Shown: positions 19,926-30,936, counted from the stretch's first letter. The stretch is 34,575 nucleotides of DNA from Catenaria anguillulae PL171 (GCA_002102555.1 MCFL01000255.1:1-34575), one strand, 5' to 3'. Translations and numbers: made by a program. The notes: generated from the letters alone by a model not told the origin.

Positions 19926-21633
19926 ATGCCTGTCTCCGCCCACGTCACGTCTGCGTCTTCAAGTGCACCTCGCCTTTTCAGTGAAGTCAACATCACGTGT
20001 TGCCCGTCAAACGCTGACTCGATCATCCATGGACAACAAAGATACCTCGCTGCCGCTCTCCTGGTGTCTGTGCAGAGGGAGACACTCACGAGTACGAATG
20101 CATACCTACCTTCGAGTCTGCCAGCACTTCCGCGACGGCCACACTGGCTCTCAATGCGACCCCTCAACCGCCCACCGCGCGACCTCTCCCTTGGAAGAAC
20201 AACGCCCAATTCAGACGCCAAGTGTTGTCCCAAGTCGCTCTCATCAAGACACGCAACTTTAACGGGCAGAACGTCGAGGTCGTTGACGAGCTGGAGTTCC
20301 GTGATGGAAAAAACGCTGTGCTGCTGCCGGCCCTTGATAGCCTCTTCGTGCTTCGCTCCGCAACAGGCGTGACAACACACTCAACAGCACCGGTTCTTTC
20401 TCAGGATGCGTACGTCGTTAAGTTTTTGCATAACTCAATCCATGGCCGTTGACATGCGCACATGGTTTTTCCCGCAGTTATCAAGTCTTTGCAGCTGCCC
20501 CTCAACATGTCAAGTATGCTTTCCTTCTTGTGGTCTTCTTTCGCGCTGATGCGAGCGCCTTGGCGTATGCAATTGCAGTCAAGAGAAGGGAGATTTCAAA
20601 CGTGGAAGATTTGATCCTCCCAATCCTCGATATCATCAAAGCGTTCCTGGGCAAGGCTCCAACTGAAGCCACAATGCGCTCAGTCCAGATTCTGCTTGCA
20701 AATGGCATGTTTTCCCTTGGTCTCGCTTGAGTGCAAAAACACGGCTAAGTGCTTGCGCGCGCACTACAATACCCTCAGGTTACGGCCCGCCCGAGCTGGA
20801 ATGGACCCCCCTTTCAGCAACCGCGATGAGCGCGCTCGAAGCTCAGGTCGCTGCTGCTGTCAAAGCAAAGACCTACGGCACAAGCAACCAGTCCATTGTG
20901 ATCCTCGCAGTTCTCTACGATGGATCGTACGCTACTGGCGAATCGCTCAAGGTACTTGCCACTATCGCTTGCACAGCCCATCACGTCGATTCTCGTCACC
21001 ATTGACTGGTCCCCATCAATGTTGATTCATAGCGTGCCCTCACCCGTCTCCTGGAGTGCGTTGCCAACTATTGCGCTCCAATTGCGCCAGGCACCCTCAT
21101 GGAAGACGACCAGTCGTGCCCCGCTTCCCGGATCATGGGTGACGTGGCTGCCCGCGATCGTCTCCACCTTGCCTTTGCGCGAATTTTTCCCAAGCTGGGA
21201 ACTCTGCATCGGTTGGCGGTTGGGGGCACCATGTTCGAGGCCAGTATCCTGCGTGAGTCGTTTGACAATACCGGGCGATCTGCTCGCGGGAAAGCGGGCC
21301 GCAATGCATCGACAGCCAAGGCAACTCCTTCGCAACATGCTCGCACGCCCCCCCCCCCCCCATGCAGCCGCCTCTGGTGGCGGGTCCGCGGTCACCTCGG
21401 CGCACCTGATTCGCGGTACCCAGGCTGTTACTCAACCGAAGTCCCGCCGTGCCCAGCAGTTGGTGACGCCAGGGTACACGGTACCGTCACAGCCAATGGG
21501 CCCGCCGGCAACGCCAGAACAACAACAGCAACCGCGGCCAACCATGCAAGCGCCGACCGCGCAGTCCACCATTCCTATGGTCTCACACCCATCTTTGATT
21601 CAACCAAACTTTTCGCTGCAGTTAAGGTTGTAA
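19926..21633 (+). CDS. Unrecognised helical protein with Gln/Pro tail, multi-exon
   Basis: I do not recognise this family. Well-supported exons are 20076-20409, 20478-20719, 20779-20951, 21033-21252 and 21368-21633. Adding a possible first exon 19926-19962 (MPVSAHVTSASS) gives 424 codons (423 aa), but the 5' end is a guess. The phases agree at every join; the donor at 20720 (GTCTCG) is weak. Residues after about 80 look like packed helices: VLSQVALIKTRNF, VEDLILPILDIIKAFL, ATMRSVQILLANGMFSLG, NQSIVILAVLYDGS, ALTRLLECVANYC and RLHLAFARIFPKL. From exon 5 the protein turns to a disordered tail rich in Gln, Pro and Thr that ends in SLIQPNFSLQLRL. No transmembrane span is certain, though YAFLLVVFF is hydrophobic. 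An armadillo-like or hyccin-like scaffold is possible; the resemblance is too weak to name. Confidence 0.55.
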
Positions 21634-21733
21634 AGAACCCCCTTCGTGAAATCATTTCACTAGATCACATGTATTTGTTTATTGTCGCGATCTTGGTATC
21701 GGAGTTGTGCTGGTTAGGGACTGAGATCTCGTA

Positions 21734-21791
21734 CTGACAACAAAGTAAATCATGTAGTTTACTATGTCAGTAAAGATACGAATAGTCCGGC
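21734..21791 (+). repeat. 58-base direct repeat, copy 1, with nested dyad
   Basis: Identical to 22099-22156. Within it CTGACA (21734-21739) pairs with TGTCAG (21765-21770), and AGTAAA (21744-21749) pairs with TTTACT (21758-21763). This could form a two-part hairpin with an 8-base loop and a 4/1 internal loop. It begins about 100 bases after the stop of the unknown gene. Confidence 0.9.
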
Positions 21792-22098
21792 CGTACATTA
21801 CAGATCCAACAATAAAAGAACGTGGAGCGACAGAACTTGTCCAAAGATCACAAGGTTGGAAAGTAACAAACGATGAGAAAACGTGTAAAGAGATTGGGAC
21901 CAGCCGAATAAAGGAGACTCCACTGAATATCAAATAAACTGACAGACCATGAAGAAATGTTGGAACGATAAACACTGGCATGGGAATGAAACGCGCCAGT
22001 GAATTGAGACAGAATGTGACAGGAGGGACTGAGTCGGAACGGGGTATAAGAGAAACAATACACACGGCCAAAACGGGAATGGAAAGGATAACACGAAC

Positions 22099-22156
22099 CT
22101 GACAACAAAGTAAATCATGTAGTTTACTATGTCAGTAAAGATACGAATAGTCCGGC
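22099..22156 (+). repeat. 58-base direct repeat, copy 2, with nested dyad
   Basis: Exact second copy, 365 bases downstream of the first in the same orientation. The 307 bases between the copies are not repeated. Both copies hold the same pair of dyads. Confidence 0.9.
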
Positions 22157-22927
22157 AGAGCGCACAAAAAATGGGGGGCGCCGAGGTTTTGATTGTTCCC
22201 CACAAAACGCGATGTTAGTATACATGTGCTTGCTGCCTGGACCATCGCAAGACCGATCCATTGAGATCCCGTTTCGCCAACACAGACTATACAAATCGAC
22301 GGCCCGTTTACTCACACATAACGGGCATGTTTCGACCCATTGGGTCGTGACATTATTCATTCATCTGTATGCATATGCCTTGATTTGACGGTTCTCGCAC
22401 TCCAGGGCGCCAAGATTCCTGTGGTTAATCGATGGCTCAGTGCGCGAGCTCGTGCCTCCTCTGGTAAACGTTGACTCACCTGCACATGTACATGGCCGAC
22501 TCGAGCTTCAGTGCCAGTAGCCGGCCACCGCTTGCGCTGCCCCGCCTGCCTCTGTGGGCCACCTCGTACATGTACGTCCGGCCTCCATTATCGCTGCTTA
22601 AGCACTCTCGTGCGAATTGTGCCCTGCAGCCACATCACAAAGCTCAACCAGGGCGATCTCGCTCTTGAATGCGTGACCACGAAAAGTGTCCACTCTCAAA
22701 TGTCATTTTCGGTTGCGATATCGATGGCCATGGCCGGACAATGACTGAAATTGCCCACTGCCCGGACACTTTAACTTGGTTCACTGGGCGTGTGAGCAAT
22801 CCATCATACATTGGTTTGTGGCCACGTTTCGGGCATGCATGTGGCCAAGACCAGCTGCAATTGTCACATGATAAAAGAATCATCCGCACCGTCCGCACCG
22901 TCCCCAACTTAAATTAACGGTAACAGA

Positions 22928-22951
22928 ATGCATGCATATATATGCATGCAT
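22928..22951. repeat. 24-base perfect palindrome
   Basis: ATGCATGCATAT and its exact reverse complement meet at 22939/22940 without a spacer; an ATTAATTAAT word follows about 10 bases later. It may be a protein-binding dyad or simply an alternating purine-pyrimidine tract. Confidence 0.85.
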
Positions 22952-24375
22952 ATGAGTGTCACATTAATTAATCTGGCACGTGAGCAATGTTTGGTGGATT
23001 ATGTATAAAGGCAACGCGATGGATGCCATGTCTCACATGCTGCATTGAGGCAGTGAGTGTCAATGGTGCACGTACTCAGTTTCTCGCTATGTACTGAGCT
23101 CGTCACGTTGAAGATTTACATGGAATGCGGAAGCGATGAAAGTGTTGCCTTTTGCCTATTGTCTCACACCCAGACCTCTCACTCGATTGCAGGGCACTCA
23201 AGGGACTCAATGTGCACGAGATGGACTCACCATCCTTGGCGTTCATTTCGGCTTGGTTCAAGTATCCATGACACTTGAATTCAGGGAGTCTCCATCACAT
23301 CACAGCCGCTGACTCGAGTAGAAAGGAAAACGAGCCTTGGTGTGAAAGAAGAATCCCATCTAATCTTGACCACTCGATACTCATCATTGCGATACGAACT
23401 GGGCGTTGTATATATCAATCGATGAAGGAAGGAGGCCGACCCCCTACAGCTCCAGCGGCAGCGGGCTGTGAGACAACTGCGCCGAGGCAACCCCATCAGG
23501 GCAGTCGTGTGATTAAGGACACAGGACTACATATCGAATGCTTGCAATTCGCAAATTGGCAGCGCCTCATCAACTTGTGTGTAAGTAGGGAGTTTGTCCA
23601 TTTGGTCCAGCAAGATTGAGATTGTGGGGGTCGATTGGTCCACAGGCTGACCTGGGCAAAATGAATGATTATTGTGGGCTTGCAGGTGGAATCAAAATGG
23701 CCAATGCAGAGTGGCAAGCACATGTTTGTGAGGCAGAGCAACAACGGGGCATGCCATTGTTGGTGGCCCGCCTCACATGTGGCCGGTGAACACGAGCGCG
23801 AGACAGGTCCGAATGAGCATGACGAGCCGACAAGAGGCTCGTGTTCGATTGAACAGCGATTGGCCGCTGGCCCGCCGGGAATATAAGCTGATATGCAGTC
23901 TTGTCATCGCCTGGCCACAATGTTCCAATCGCCAAATTGCAATTTCACAAGCGTACAATATAAGGTCTGATCCCCTCGCTTCGACTTACTTGACCCACAA
24001 CGCTCAACCAGCATCAAGGAGCACATTTTCATCGCTGAATTCCCCCCTCTTTCGCTTTCTCGCCTCATTCGTCGCTGGGCTGTGACCGCCACTCGCAAAA
24101 GTTTGCCGACCAACGAAGGATTCCCTCTCGACCCTCAAGCATCACGCAGGACAGGACGACCGTGGACAAGAATTTTACTTGACGACCATTGACGAAATCT
24201 GGTGGCCATTGTACGTGCAATCGTCCTCGTGCCTGCAATAGGTGTTTTGAGTCCCGCGTGCGGCCGTCTCAGGATTGTCACGGATTCGGATTTGGCGGAG
24301 ACGAGTCAATGTTCGCGCCTTGCCCACAAAAACTCGAAATGAAACATTAATCTCACTGTTGGCTGACCGTCACTT

Positions 24376-24418
24376 GTCTCTTCTCTTCTCTTCTCATCTC
24401 TTCTCTCCTCTCCTCTGT
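24376..24418 (+). promoter_or_regulatory. CT-rich tract before the cyclin gene
   Basis: Repeated TCTTC units form an almost pure pyrimidine stretch ending about 50 bases before the ATG at 24470. CT-rich tracts near transcription start sites are common in fungi; the role here is inferred from position only. Confidence 0.5.
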
Positions 24419-24469
24419 TGCCCGGCCCCTAGCTCGTTATCCTCATCAACTACCACATTCAGCGCAGCC

Positions 24470-26419
24470 ATGGCATCCACTGTGGGAATCTCTCGCTCAT
24501 TCAGCGTCCGCGCCCCGCCCCACCCAGCATCGCTGCTCGCTGCGTCGCCCTCACTTGCCAACCCCAACGCCAGCAAGCCGCCACCCTCGTCCCAAGCCGA
24601 CAGAATGGACGACGAGGCCACTGACCGTGACGGCGACGGCGACACCATGATGGTCGACGACGTGGCGGCCGCCGCCACCAGTGCGCCACGCAGCCGCCGG
24701 GCATCAGACAATGACTCTGCGCAAGACCTGTCCGAGGCTTCGCCGCCCCCGCCACTGGTGCTGGAGCCGTTCCCACTGACGCACCCGACGGCCAACACGC
24801 TCGACTTTTACGCCTCGCTGCTCGCGTCGGTCGCCCTGTCGCTGTGGGCAAAACGGCCCTTGCCCTCGACGCCCGTACAGTGCGCCAACTGCCACCAGCT
24901 GCCGCTCACGGCCCTGCTCAAGCACCTGCTCGTCACAACAAAGCTGCCGCTCGAGCAGTTCTACCTGGCCCTCAAGTACGTCCAGGTCCTCGTGTCGTCC
25001 TATCCGGAGCTCGTCCATGTCTCAAAGCCCGGGTCCGAGATTCGCGTCACCATTGCCGCCATCATCCTCGCCAACAAGCTCATGGAGGACAACTACATCT
25101 CCAAACGGTCGTGGGCCCGCGTCTCGTCGCTGTCCCTACAGGAGCTCAACCGCATGGAGCTCGAGATTCTCGACGGTCTCCACTGGAACCTCGAGATTTC
25201 CGTCAAGGAGTACAATGCCTGGATTGTGTGGGTGGGCGACCTGCGGCGGTATTGGCGCAAAATCTTTATGGCACCCTACGACCCAAGTGCATCCTCGGCT
25301 GCTTCGTCAACAAATGGCGGCGGCGCACCCATTGCCACGGTGCCCTCGCCCTCGCCACAGGCATCACCCGCCACACCATCACTTCCACGCACCCTGCGCC
25401 ACCAAGACTCGGCCATGTCACTGCACTCACCCACACCTCAAGCCCTCGCGCAACCGCCAACGCCACGGCGTGCAGCTGCACCGGGAACAGCGGGAGGTCA
25501 GCAGCAATTGCCGCCAATCCGCACACGCACGGGCCGGTCGCGCGCCGTCTCCGACTCTGTCCACCGGCCCGCCATGCCCGAGCTGCCTCCCCCAGAGACC
25601 ATGCCGAGTTTGCCGCCTGCAGCAGTTGCGGCAAATCAAGCCAATGTGGCAGCGTCACAAAAGCCCTTGCCGCCAGTCTCTCAGCAACAACATCCGCAAC
25701 AGCAACCATCCGCCGTCGCGCCACACCTCCGGCACCAATCCTCATCCACAGCCACCACCACCACGGGCCGCATGCGCTCGGCTTCCCACTCGACACGGCT
25801 GCGTCCCGACTGGGCCGCGACCCTGCCCGCACCGACCGCTGCACACCTGCCACCCGCCGCCTACCCGACAGCCACGCCATCCAACATGCTCGCCAACCTG
25901 TCGCTCGCAGCTTCTCCATCCACATCGCGTTTCCCGCCGCCGTCCATGCACGTTGCCCACCCGGTCCACTTGGCCATGCCGACGCCACGCCGCGCGGCAC
26001 ACCCCGCAGCCGCACTCACCGGCGCACCGGCGCCAAGATACGCCCCGGGCGGTGCGGGCGTTGGCCCCATGACTGGCGGCGTAGGTGCGCGCATGGGCGA
26101 GTTTGGCGTGTCGTCGGCCACGTCGGGCGGGGTTCCGCTGGGTCACTTGGCCATGGCCGCCGTGGTGCCCATTACGCTGCCGGCCCCAAGGCCGACGGCC
26201 GCTACTCAGTCGAGTACGGTTGCCGGTGCTGGGGCGTTGCATCCCGTGCGCGAGCAAGTCACACGGTCGGGGTCCATGGACGCGTCTGGGGCGTTGCCTG
26301 TGGCTCCAGAGTATGCCGAGCAGACGGCGGCGGCGGCGAGTATGGCCCGGCAGCAGCAACAGCAAGGAGAGCCCGCGTCGGCATTTGACCAGTACACGCA
26401 CCGGTTTGATTACAACTGA
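24470..26419 (+). CDS. Pho80/PCL-type cyclin with long disordered tail
   Basis: Cyclin expected to bind a Pho85/CDK5-type kinase. Single exon, 649 aa; the ATG at 24470 has a strong context (GCAGCCATGG). The cyclin fold spans about residues 110-265: LTALLKHLLVTTKLPLEQFY, ALKYVQVLVSSYPELV, TIAAIILANKLMEDN, YISKRSWARVSSLSLQELNR and MELEILDGLHWNLEIS. The sequence KLMEDNYISKRSWA followed by LSLQELNRMELEIL is the PCL hallmark. The first 105 residues are Ala, Ser and Pro with an acidic patch (MDDEATDRDGDGDTMMVDD). The last 380 are disordered and rich in Pro, Ala, Gln and Thr, with many SP and TP sites suited to phosphorylation-driven turnover. Which PCL subgroup it belongs to cannot be told by eye. 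Confidence 0.85.
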   Translation: MASTVGISRSFSVRAPPHPASLLAASPSLANPNASKPPPSSQADRMDDEATDRDGDGDTMMVDDVAAAATSAPRSRRASDNDSAQDLSEASPPPPLVLEPFPLTHPTANTLDFYASLLASVALSLWAKRPLPSTPVQCANCHQLPLTALLKHLLVTTKLPLEQFYLALKYVQVLVSSYPELVHVSKPGSEIRVTIAAIILANKLMEDNYISKRSWARVSSLSLQELNRMELEILDGLHWNLEISVKEYNAWIVWVGDLRRYWRKIFMAPYDPSASSAASSTNGGGAPIATVPSPSPQASPATPSLPRTLRHQDSAMSLHSPTPQALAQPPTPRRAAAPGTAGGQQQLPPIRTRTGRSRAVSDSVHRPAMPELPPPETMPSLPPAAVAANQANVAASQKPLPPVSQQQHPQQQPSAVAPHLRHQSSSTATTTTGRMRSASHSTRLRPDWAATLPAPTAAHLPPAAYPTATPSNMLANLSLAASPSTSRFPPPSMHVAHPVHLAMPTPRRAAHPAAALTGAPAPRYAPGGAGVGPMTGGVGARMGEFGVSSATSGGVPLGHLAMAAVVPITLPAPRPTAATQSSTVAGAGALHPVREQVTRSGSMDASGALPVAPEYAEQTAAAASMARQQQQQGEPASAFDQYTHRFDYN

Positions 26420-27557
26420 GCGATGTCAGTCCCCCTACGCACTTGATGATGATTATTAGAGTTGGTTGGTTGGTTTCTTTTCAATTTGCTGCTCACATTT
26501 CCATTGCTTCATTTGCCCTTGATTTCCCACCTTCCTCTTGTACACCCCCCTCCATCCAAGACCTCCGCATATGACCGTATTTTTTTTCTCTTGATTGTTA
26601 TCCACACTCGTGTTATTTGCTACTTTTTGCTTGCGTTCCTTTCCAGCTTGTACAGTACTTGTCATCCTTGCACGTCTTCTTCGCATGTCTTGTCCATCCG
26701 GGTCCCTTTTTTTTGCTTGTCGTGTGCTGTGTGCTTGGGTCTTTCGACCGTCTGGAACGTCAGAAACCCATTACCTTCCCTCCCCCCCACCCACACCAAT
26801 GTAATATGAAGCTTTCTGCAGTCTGTTTTGCTCATTCCACTAATTCATTCACTGTGGAGGCGCGATGCAGCATCCAATCTCTCGGACGTCTCGCGGACAT
26901 GCGTGTGTGGAAAGGTGTTGGAACAGGAAGGTACAAGCATTTCCTCAAAGTTCAATGGCGTGGTGGAGCCACTCAGCCGATACTGTACCATGACTCACAG
27001 GTCATCTCAAGTCACGCAGCTCCATGACTCACAACTTACATAGTCAATCCTCATCGGTCTGGACAACCAGTTGCCATCATCCAGCGCACCATCACAGTCC
27101 CGCCCGATCCCCAACGGCGGTCGGGAAAAGCCGGGGCGCCTCTGTGGCCAACGACGACACGCGGGACGATCCAAATTGGTCCGAAGGGATTGCTTGTCCA
27201 ATCGGAGTGGAGCGCAGAAACGGATCACGGCCACAAGCGTCCTTGTTTTTGTAGCAGGTGGCTTGCTGGCTTGCCTGGGCTTGATTAACGTGGGCAAGTG
27301 CGTGTGTTGAACGCGTGTGTGGTTGCTGGTTGGTTGGGTGCGGTATTGACGCGTCGGGGTTCGATGCATGTTCGCCGAGATTCCATGCGCAAATCGGGCA
27401 GGACAGGTACAGCCAAACGCAACCCTATAAAGCCCGTCAACGGCCCTCTCTTTCCACTTCTTCTCGCTGCTGCGCAGTATACCCGCAAGACTCGGTTCAT
27501 ACTTTGTAAGTCTGCTTGAATCTTCTGAACCACCCATCAACGACGTATCTTCATACC
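26420..27557. other. Intergenic between cyclin and aminotransferase
   Basis: About 1.1 kb. The first half is T-rich 3' sequence of the cyclin gene. The second half leads into the aminotransferase promoter. No gene was recognised; frames at 26617-27027 and 27007-27540 have no domain. Confidence 0.45.
27426..27431 (+). promoter_or_regulatory. Probable TATA box of ornithine aminotransferase gene
   Basis: TATAAA within CCCTATAAAGCCC, about 130 bases before the ATG at 27558, the usual spacing for a short-leader fungal gene. Assigned by position and sequence alone. Confidence 0.5.
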
Positions 27558-28970
27558 ATGTCGCCTCTCACTCCCAATACCGTCACGGCGCCCTCGTCGG
27601 CTGCCCACGCCCACCTCTCGTCCGAAGAGGTCATGTCGCTCGAGCACGAGTATGGTGCCCACAAGTATGTTTCTTTTCCCTTTCCATGTCTCGCCTTTCA
27701 AGGCTGACTGGTTTCACGTTTTCCCGTTAGCTACCACCCGCTCCCGATGGTCTTCTCGCGTGCCGAGGGTGTCCACGTGTGGGACCCCGAAGGCCGCCAG
27801 TACATGGACTTTTTGTCTGCCTACTCTGCCACCAACCAAGGCCACTCGCACCCGAAAATTCTGCAAGCTCTCATTGACCAAGCGTCGACGCTTGCCCTGT
27901 CGTCGCGTGCCTTTTACAACGACGTGTTTGGCCGGTACGCAAAGTACGTGACCGAATACTTCGGCTACGAAATGGTGTTGCCCATGAACACGGGTGCCGA
28001 AGCCGTCGAGACGGCCATCAAGCTTGCGCGCAAGTGGGGATACACAAAGAAGGGCATTCCGCACAACCAAGCCGTTGTGTTGACTGCTGCAGGCAACTTC
28101 CACGGACGCACCATGGGCATCATTTCCATGTCGACGGACCAGGACTCGCGCCGTGGGTTTGGCCCCTACTTGCCCAACGTTGGTCCCGTTTGCCCGTCGG
28201 GTGCCGTTATCGAGTACGGAAACGCGGCGTCGTTGCGCAAGGCGCTCGAGTTGCACGGCAAGAACGTGGCTGCCATCTTGCTCGAACCCATCCAGGGTGA
28301 GGCAGGCATCTTTGTGCCGCCCGAGGGCTACCTGGCCGAGGTGGCGGCCATGTGCAAGGAACACAATGTGCTCTTCATTTGCGACGAGATCCAGACGGGC
28401 CTTGCGCGCACGGGCAAGATGCTTGCGTGCGAGTGGGACGGCGTCAAGCCCGACATTGTCATTCTCGGCAAGGCGCTTTCCGGTGGCATGTACCCCGTGT
28501 CTGCGGTGCTGGCCGACAAGGACGTGATGTTGTGCATTCGCCCTGGCGAGCACGGATCCACGTATGGCGGCAACCCGCTCGGATGCGCCGTGGCCATTGC
28601 CGCACTCGAGGTGATCAAGGAGGAGAACTTGGTCGAGCGGTCCAACGAGCTCGGCGAGCACTTCCGTGCAAAGTTGCGCGCCATCAAGTCGCCACTCATT
28701 CAACTGGTCCGCGGCCGCGGCTTGCTCAACGCCATTGTGATTGACGAGTCGGTGTGCGACAAGACTGCATGGCACATTTGCCTGTTGCTCAAGGAGCGCG
28801 GTATCTTGGCCAAGCCCACGCACCAGAACATTATCCGGTTGGCCCCGCCGCTTGTGATTACCAAGGAGCAGTTGGACGAGGGTGTCAGGATCATTGAGTC
28901 GGTGTTGACCGACATTCCCAGCATGAAGCTGGAGGATATCCCGCACGCCATTGAGAAGGGCCACCACTAA
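27558..28970 (+). CDS. CAR2: Ornithine aminotransferase, two exons
   Basis: PLP enzyme that moves the delta-amino group of ornithine to 2-oxoglutarate, giving glutamate semialdehyde in arginine breakdown. Exons 27558-27664 and 27731-28970 total 449 codons (448 aa). The splice rebuilds [20 protein letters not shown]. Family landmarks follow: [78 protein letters not shown] (PLP-binding Lys), [16 protein letters not shown] and [19 protein letters not shown]. The N-terminus ([17 protein letters not shown]) lacks a clear mitochondrial presequence, so a cytosolic place as in yeast Car2 is inferred. Identification is secure. Confidence 0.97.
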
Positions 28971-29726
28971 GTTCCACTCTTGTATCCGTCCAGGTCGCTG
29001 TTGCCTCTGGAGGTAACTCACGGCACTTTTTTTTTCTCGTGTACTCGCTCCCCTTTGTTCCCTCTGGCCTGGTGCTGCCGCCATCCGTTTCCCCTTCATT
29101 GCAACCGTCTGGCCCCCCCTCCCATCTCAGCAACCCCGTTCTTTCTTGTTTACTTCCTTTCTTTCGCGTGTCCTTGGTCTTGAGTCTTTTGCTGTTCCCT
29201 GCATGTTCTGTGCCTCCTGTGCTCTTGTTCCACTCTTCCGCCCTCCCCATCATCTCTGTCCCACCATTGTTTCCAGTTTGTTTGTTTTCTCCTCATCACC
29301 CTAATATCCCCAGAAATGACTTGCGGTCCCAATGTGCGCAACCCGTTGACTGTGACTAGATGTTGAAAAAAGTCCGAAATACACACCGTGTGCGCTTGGT
29401 GAAATTTGTTGATGACTCTCTGGCCTTAGTGAATCTTGGTGCAGGTGACCACTTGAAGCAATAATCATCAATAGTGTGACTGCTGGTCCGATGTCATCGC
29501 TAACCATCGGTCGCAATTCGGACATGAACCGATCGAAGTGGAGAGCATCGACGCGTTCGCAGACGGGTCTCATGGTGCAAGGTGCAAGTGCAACAATCGC
29601 TTCGAATAAATTCGAGCGGAATCCCGGTCAGGTCAAGCAGTATCGAATCCAACGAGAACAGATCCGCCCCATGCAAGTAATCGTTCACTGTACATCCCGG
29701 AATCATTCAGCCTCCATATCATCACA
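28971..29726. other. Intergenic between aminotransferase and dehydrogenase
   Basis: About 750 bases. The first 330 are strongly pyrimidine-rich on the plus strand, probably the 3' end of the aminotransferase transcript. No coding signal is seen, and frames here lack domains. Confidence 0.45.
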
Positions 29727-30697
29727 ATGACTGCCGTGTTTCGCTCAAACTTGCCTTCGGTCCTCATCACTGGCGCCAACCGGTTCGTCATCTCGTAGAT
29801 CTGGCTCTTTCTACGCAAGTGGAGCCAATGCCAAAGGATGATTTACTCATCATTTCGACATGATTAGTGGACTTGGGCTGGGCCTCGCCAAGGAATACTC
29901 GCAAAAAGGTCAGCATTCATTCTTGATCGCATGGTCCTGATCATGGTCCTAATCCATACACCGCGCCTGCGCCTGGGTTGCTTATTTAATTGACAGGATA
30001 CAATGTCTTTGCCACATCCCGTAAAACGGGACCCGCCGACATCAAAGACGTGCGTCCATGCGCCGTATATCCCGTCCTGCAGCCGACCACTCACTCACAG
30101 ACTCGCCAACCATGACATTAGCTCGCTCCCCATGCCGTGGCCATCCACCCGCTCGACCTGCTCGACCCGACCCTTGCCACGCTCGCAACGCTTCCTGCAA
30201 CGCTATCGCGCTACACCCCATCACTTCAAGTGCTCATCAACAATGCTGGGACCATGATCCCGGACAAGGTCGGCGCGCTGTCTGCCGACTCGCTGCTGGC
30301 GCAATTCAAAGTTAACGCCATGGGCCCGGCACTCGTCACCCAAGCGCTCACGCCGCACTTGACGGCCGCTGGCCAAGCAGGCGGTGCCAAAGTCGTCAAC
30401 ATATCGGCCATTCTGGCCAGCCTGACCGACAACCTGATGCCTGGCAAACTGCCCGGGTATCGTGCAAGCAAATCCGCACAAAACGCCTTGACGGTGGCCT
30501 TGGCCAAGGAGCTTGGCGGCAAGGGCATCTTGGTGTTTGGCGTGCACCCGGGGTTTGTGGCGACACGCATGTCGGGTATGAAGGGCGAGTTGAGTGTGGA
30601 GCAGAGCGCTGGGTTGGTGGCCAAGGTGGTGGATGCTGCGAGCAAGGAGGTGGCCGGCAAGATGGTCAATCAGGCAGGCAAGGTGATGAATTGGTAA
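29727..30697 (+). CDS. Short-chain dehydrogenase/reductase, four exons
   Basis: Classical SDR of the C-factor/sniffer-like group, NAD(P)-dependent. Exons 29727-29782, 29868-29908, 29997-30049 and 30122-30697 give 242 codons (241 aa), a normal length. The first three short exons rebuild the Rossmann start VLITGANR-GLGLGLAKEYSQK-GYNVFATSRKTG, with TGxxxGxG intact across two introns. Exon 4 has LINNAG, a serine in VVNISAILASL and the catalytic YRASK, followed by HPGFVATRMSG. The substrate is unknown. The last exon alone would look like a truncated protein starting at 30137. The donors at 29783 (GTTCGT) and 29909 (GTCAGC) are weak, but phase and family alignment support both. It converges on the kinase gene across 240 bases. 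Confidence 0.9.
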
Positions 30698-30936
30698 GCA
30701 CAATGTCAAGTGTAAGTATATTGATGTGGACAGCGCATTGTGTGGAATGCAATTAAACGGGCGGGTATGTATTACTGTGGTACCACTAAAGGCAAGAAAA
30801 GGACAAGACGAAAAAAAAGGCTCCACGAGAGCGAGTGCAAAGAAAAGAAGTAAACTGGGAAAGTGTGACCGACAACTTAATCACGAGGAAACACGCAAAG
30901 AGACAAGAGAACCCAAGTGGACGACGACTGAGAGAA

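Larger units (their letters stand above)
21634..24469. other. Long gene-poor region
   Basis: About 2.8 kb with no supported gene. Holds the 58-base direct repeat (two copies), a 24-base palindrome and a CT-rich leader, listed separately. TATAAAG-like words occur near 23003 and TATAAG words near 23882 and 23956. The small frames at 22669-22917 and 23063-23278 have no domain or splice partner, so no product is assigned; the TATA words leave a small transcript possible. Confidence 0.5.

Noticed and set aside
21734-22156. 58-base repeats as long terminal repeats or as ends of a transposon
   Set aside because: Far too short for terminal repeats, direct rather than inverted, no target duplication, and no coding content between the copies.
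24844-26388. Second long plus-strand frame overlapping the cyclin
   Set aside because: Rich in Arg, His and Pro as expected from a shifted GC-rich frame; the cyclin fold is in the other frame.
27355-27375. GGTTCGA word as a tRNA B box
   Set aside because: The rest of the tRNA arms cannot be drawn around it; the same holds for a similar word near 23255.
27714-29099. Long minus-strand open frame (461 codons) opposite ornithine aminotransferase
   Set aside because: It is a shadow of the strongly biased third-codon positions of the plus-strand gene; no domain, and the plus strand is certain.
30137-30697. Dehydrogenase as a truncated protein starting in its last exon
   Set aside because: Three upstream short exons rebuild the complete nucleotide-binding region in phase.
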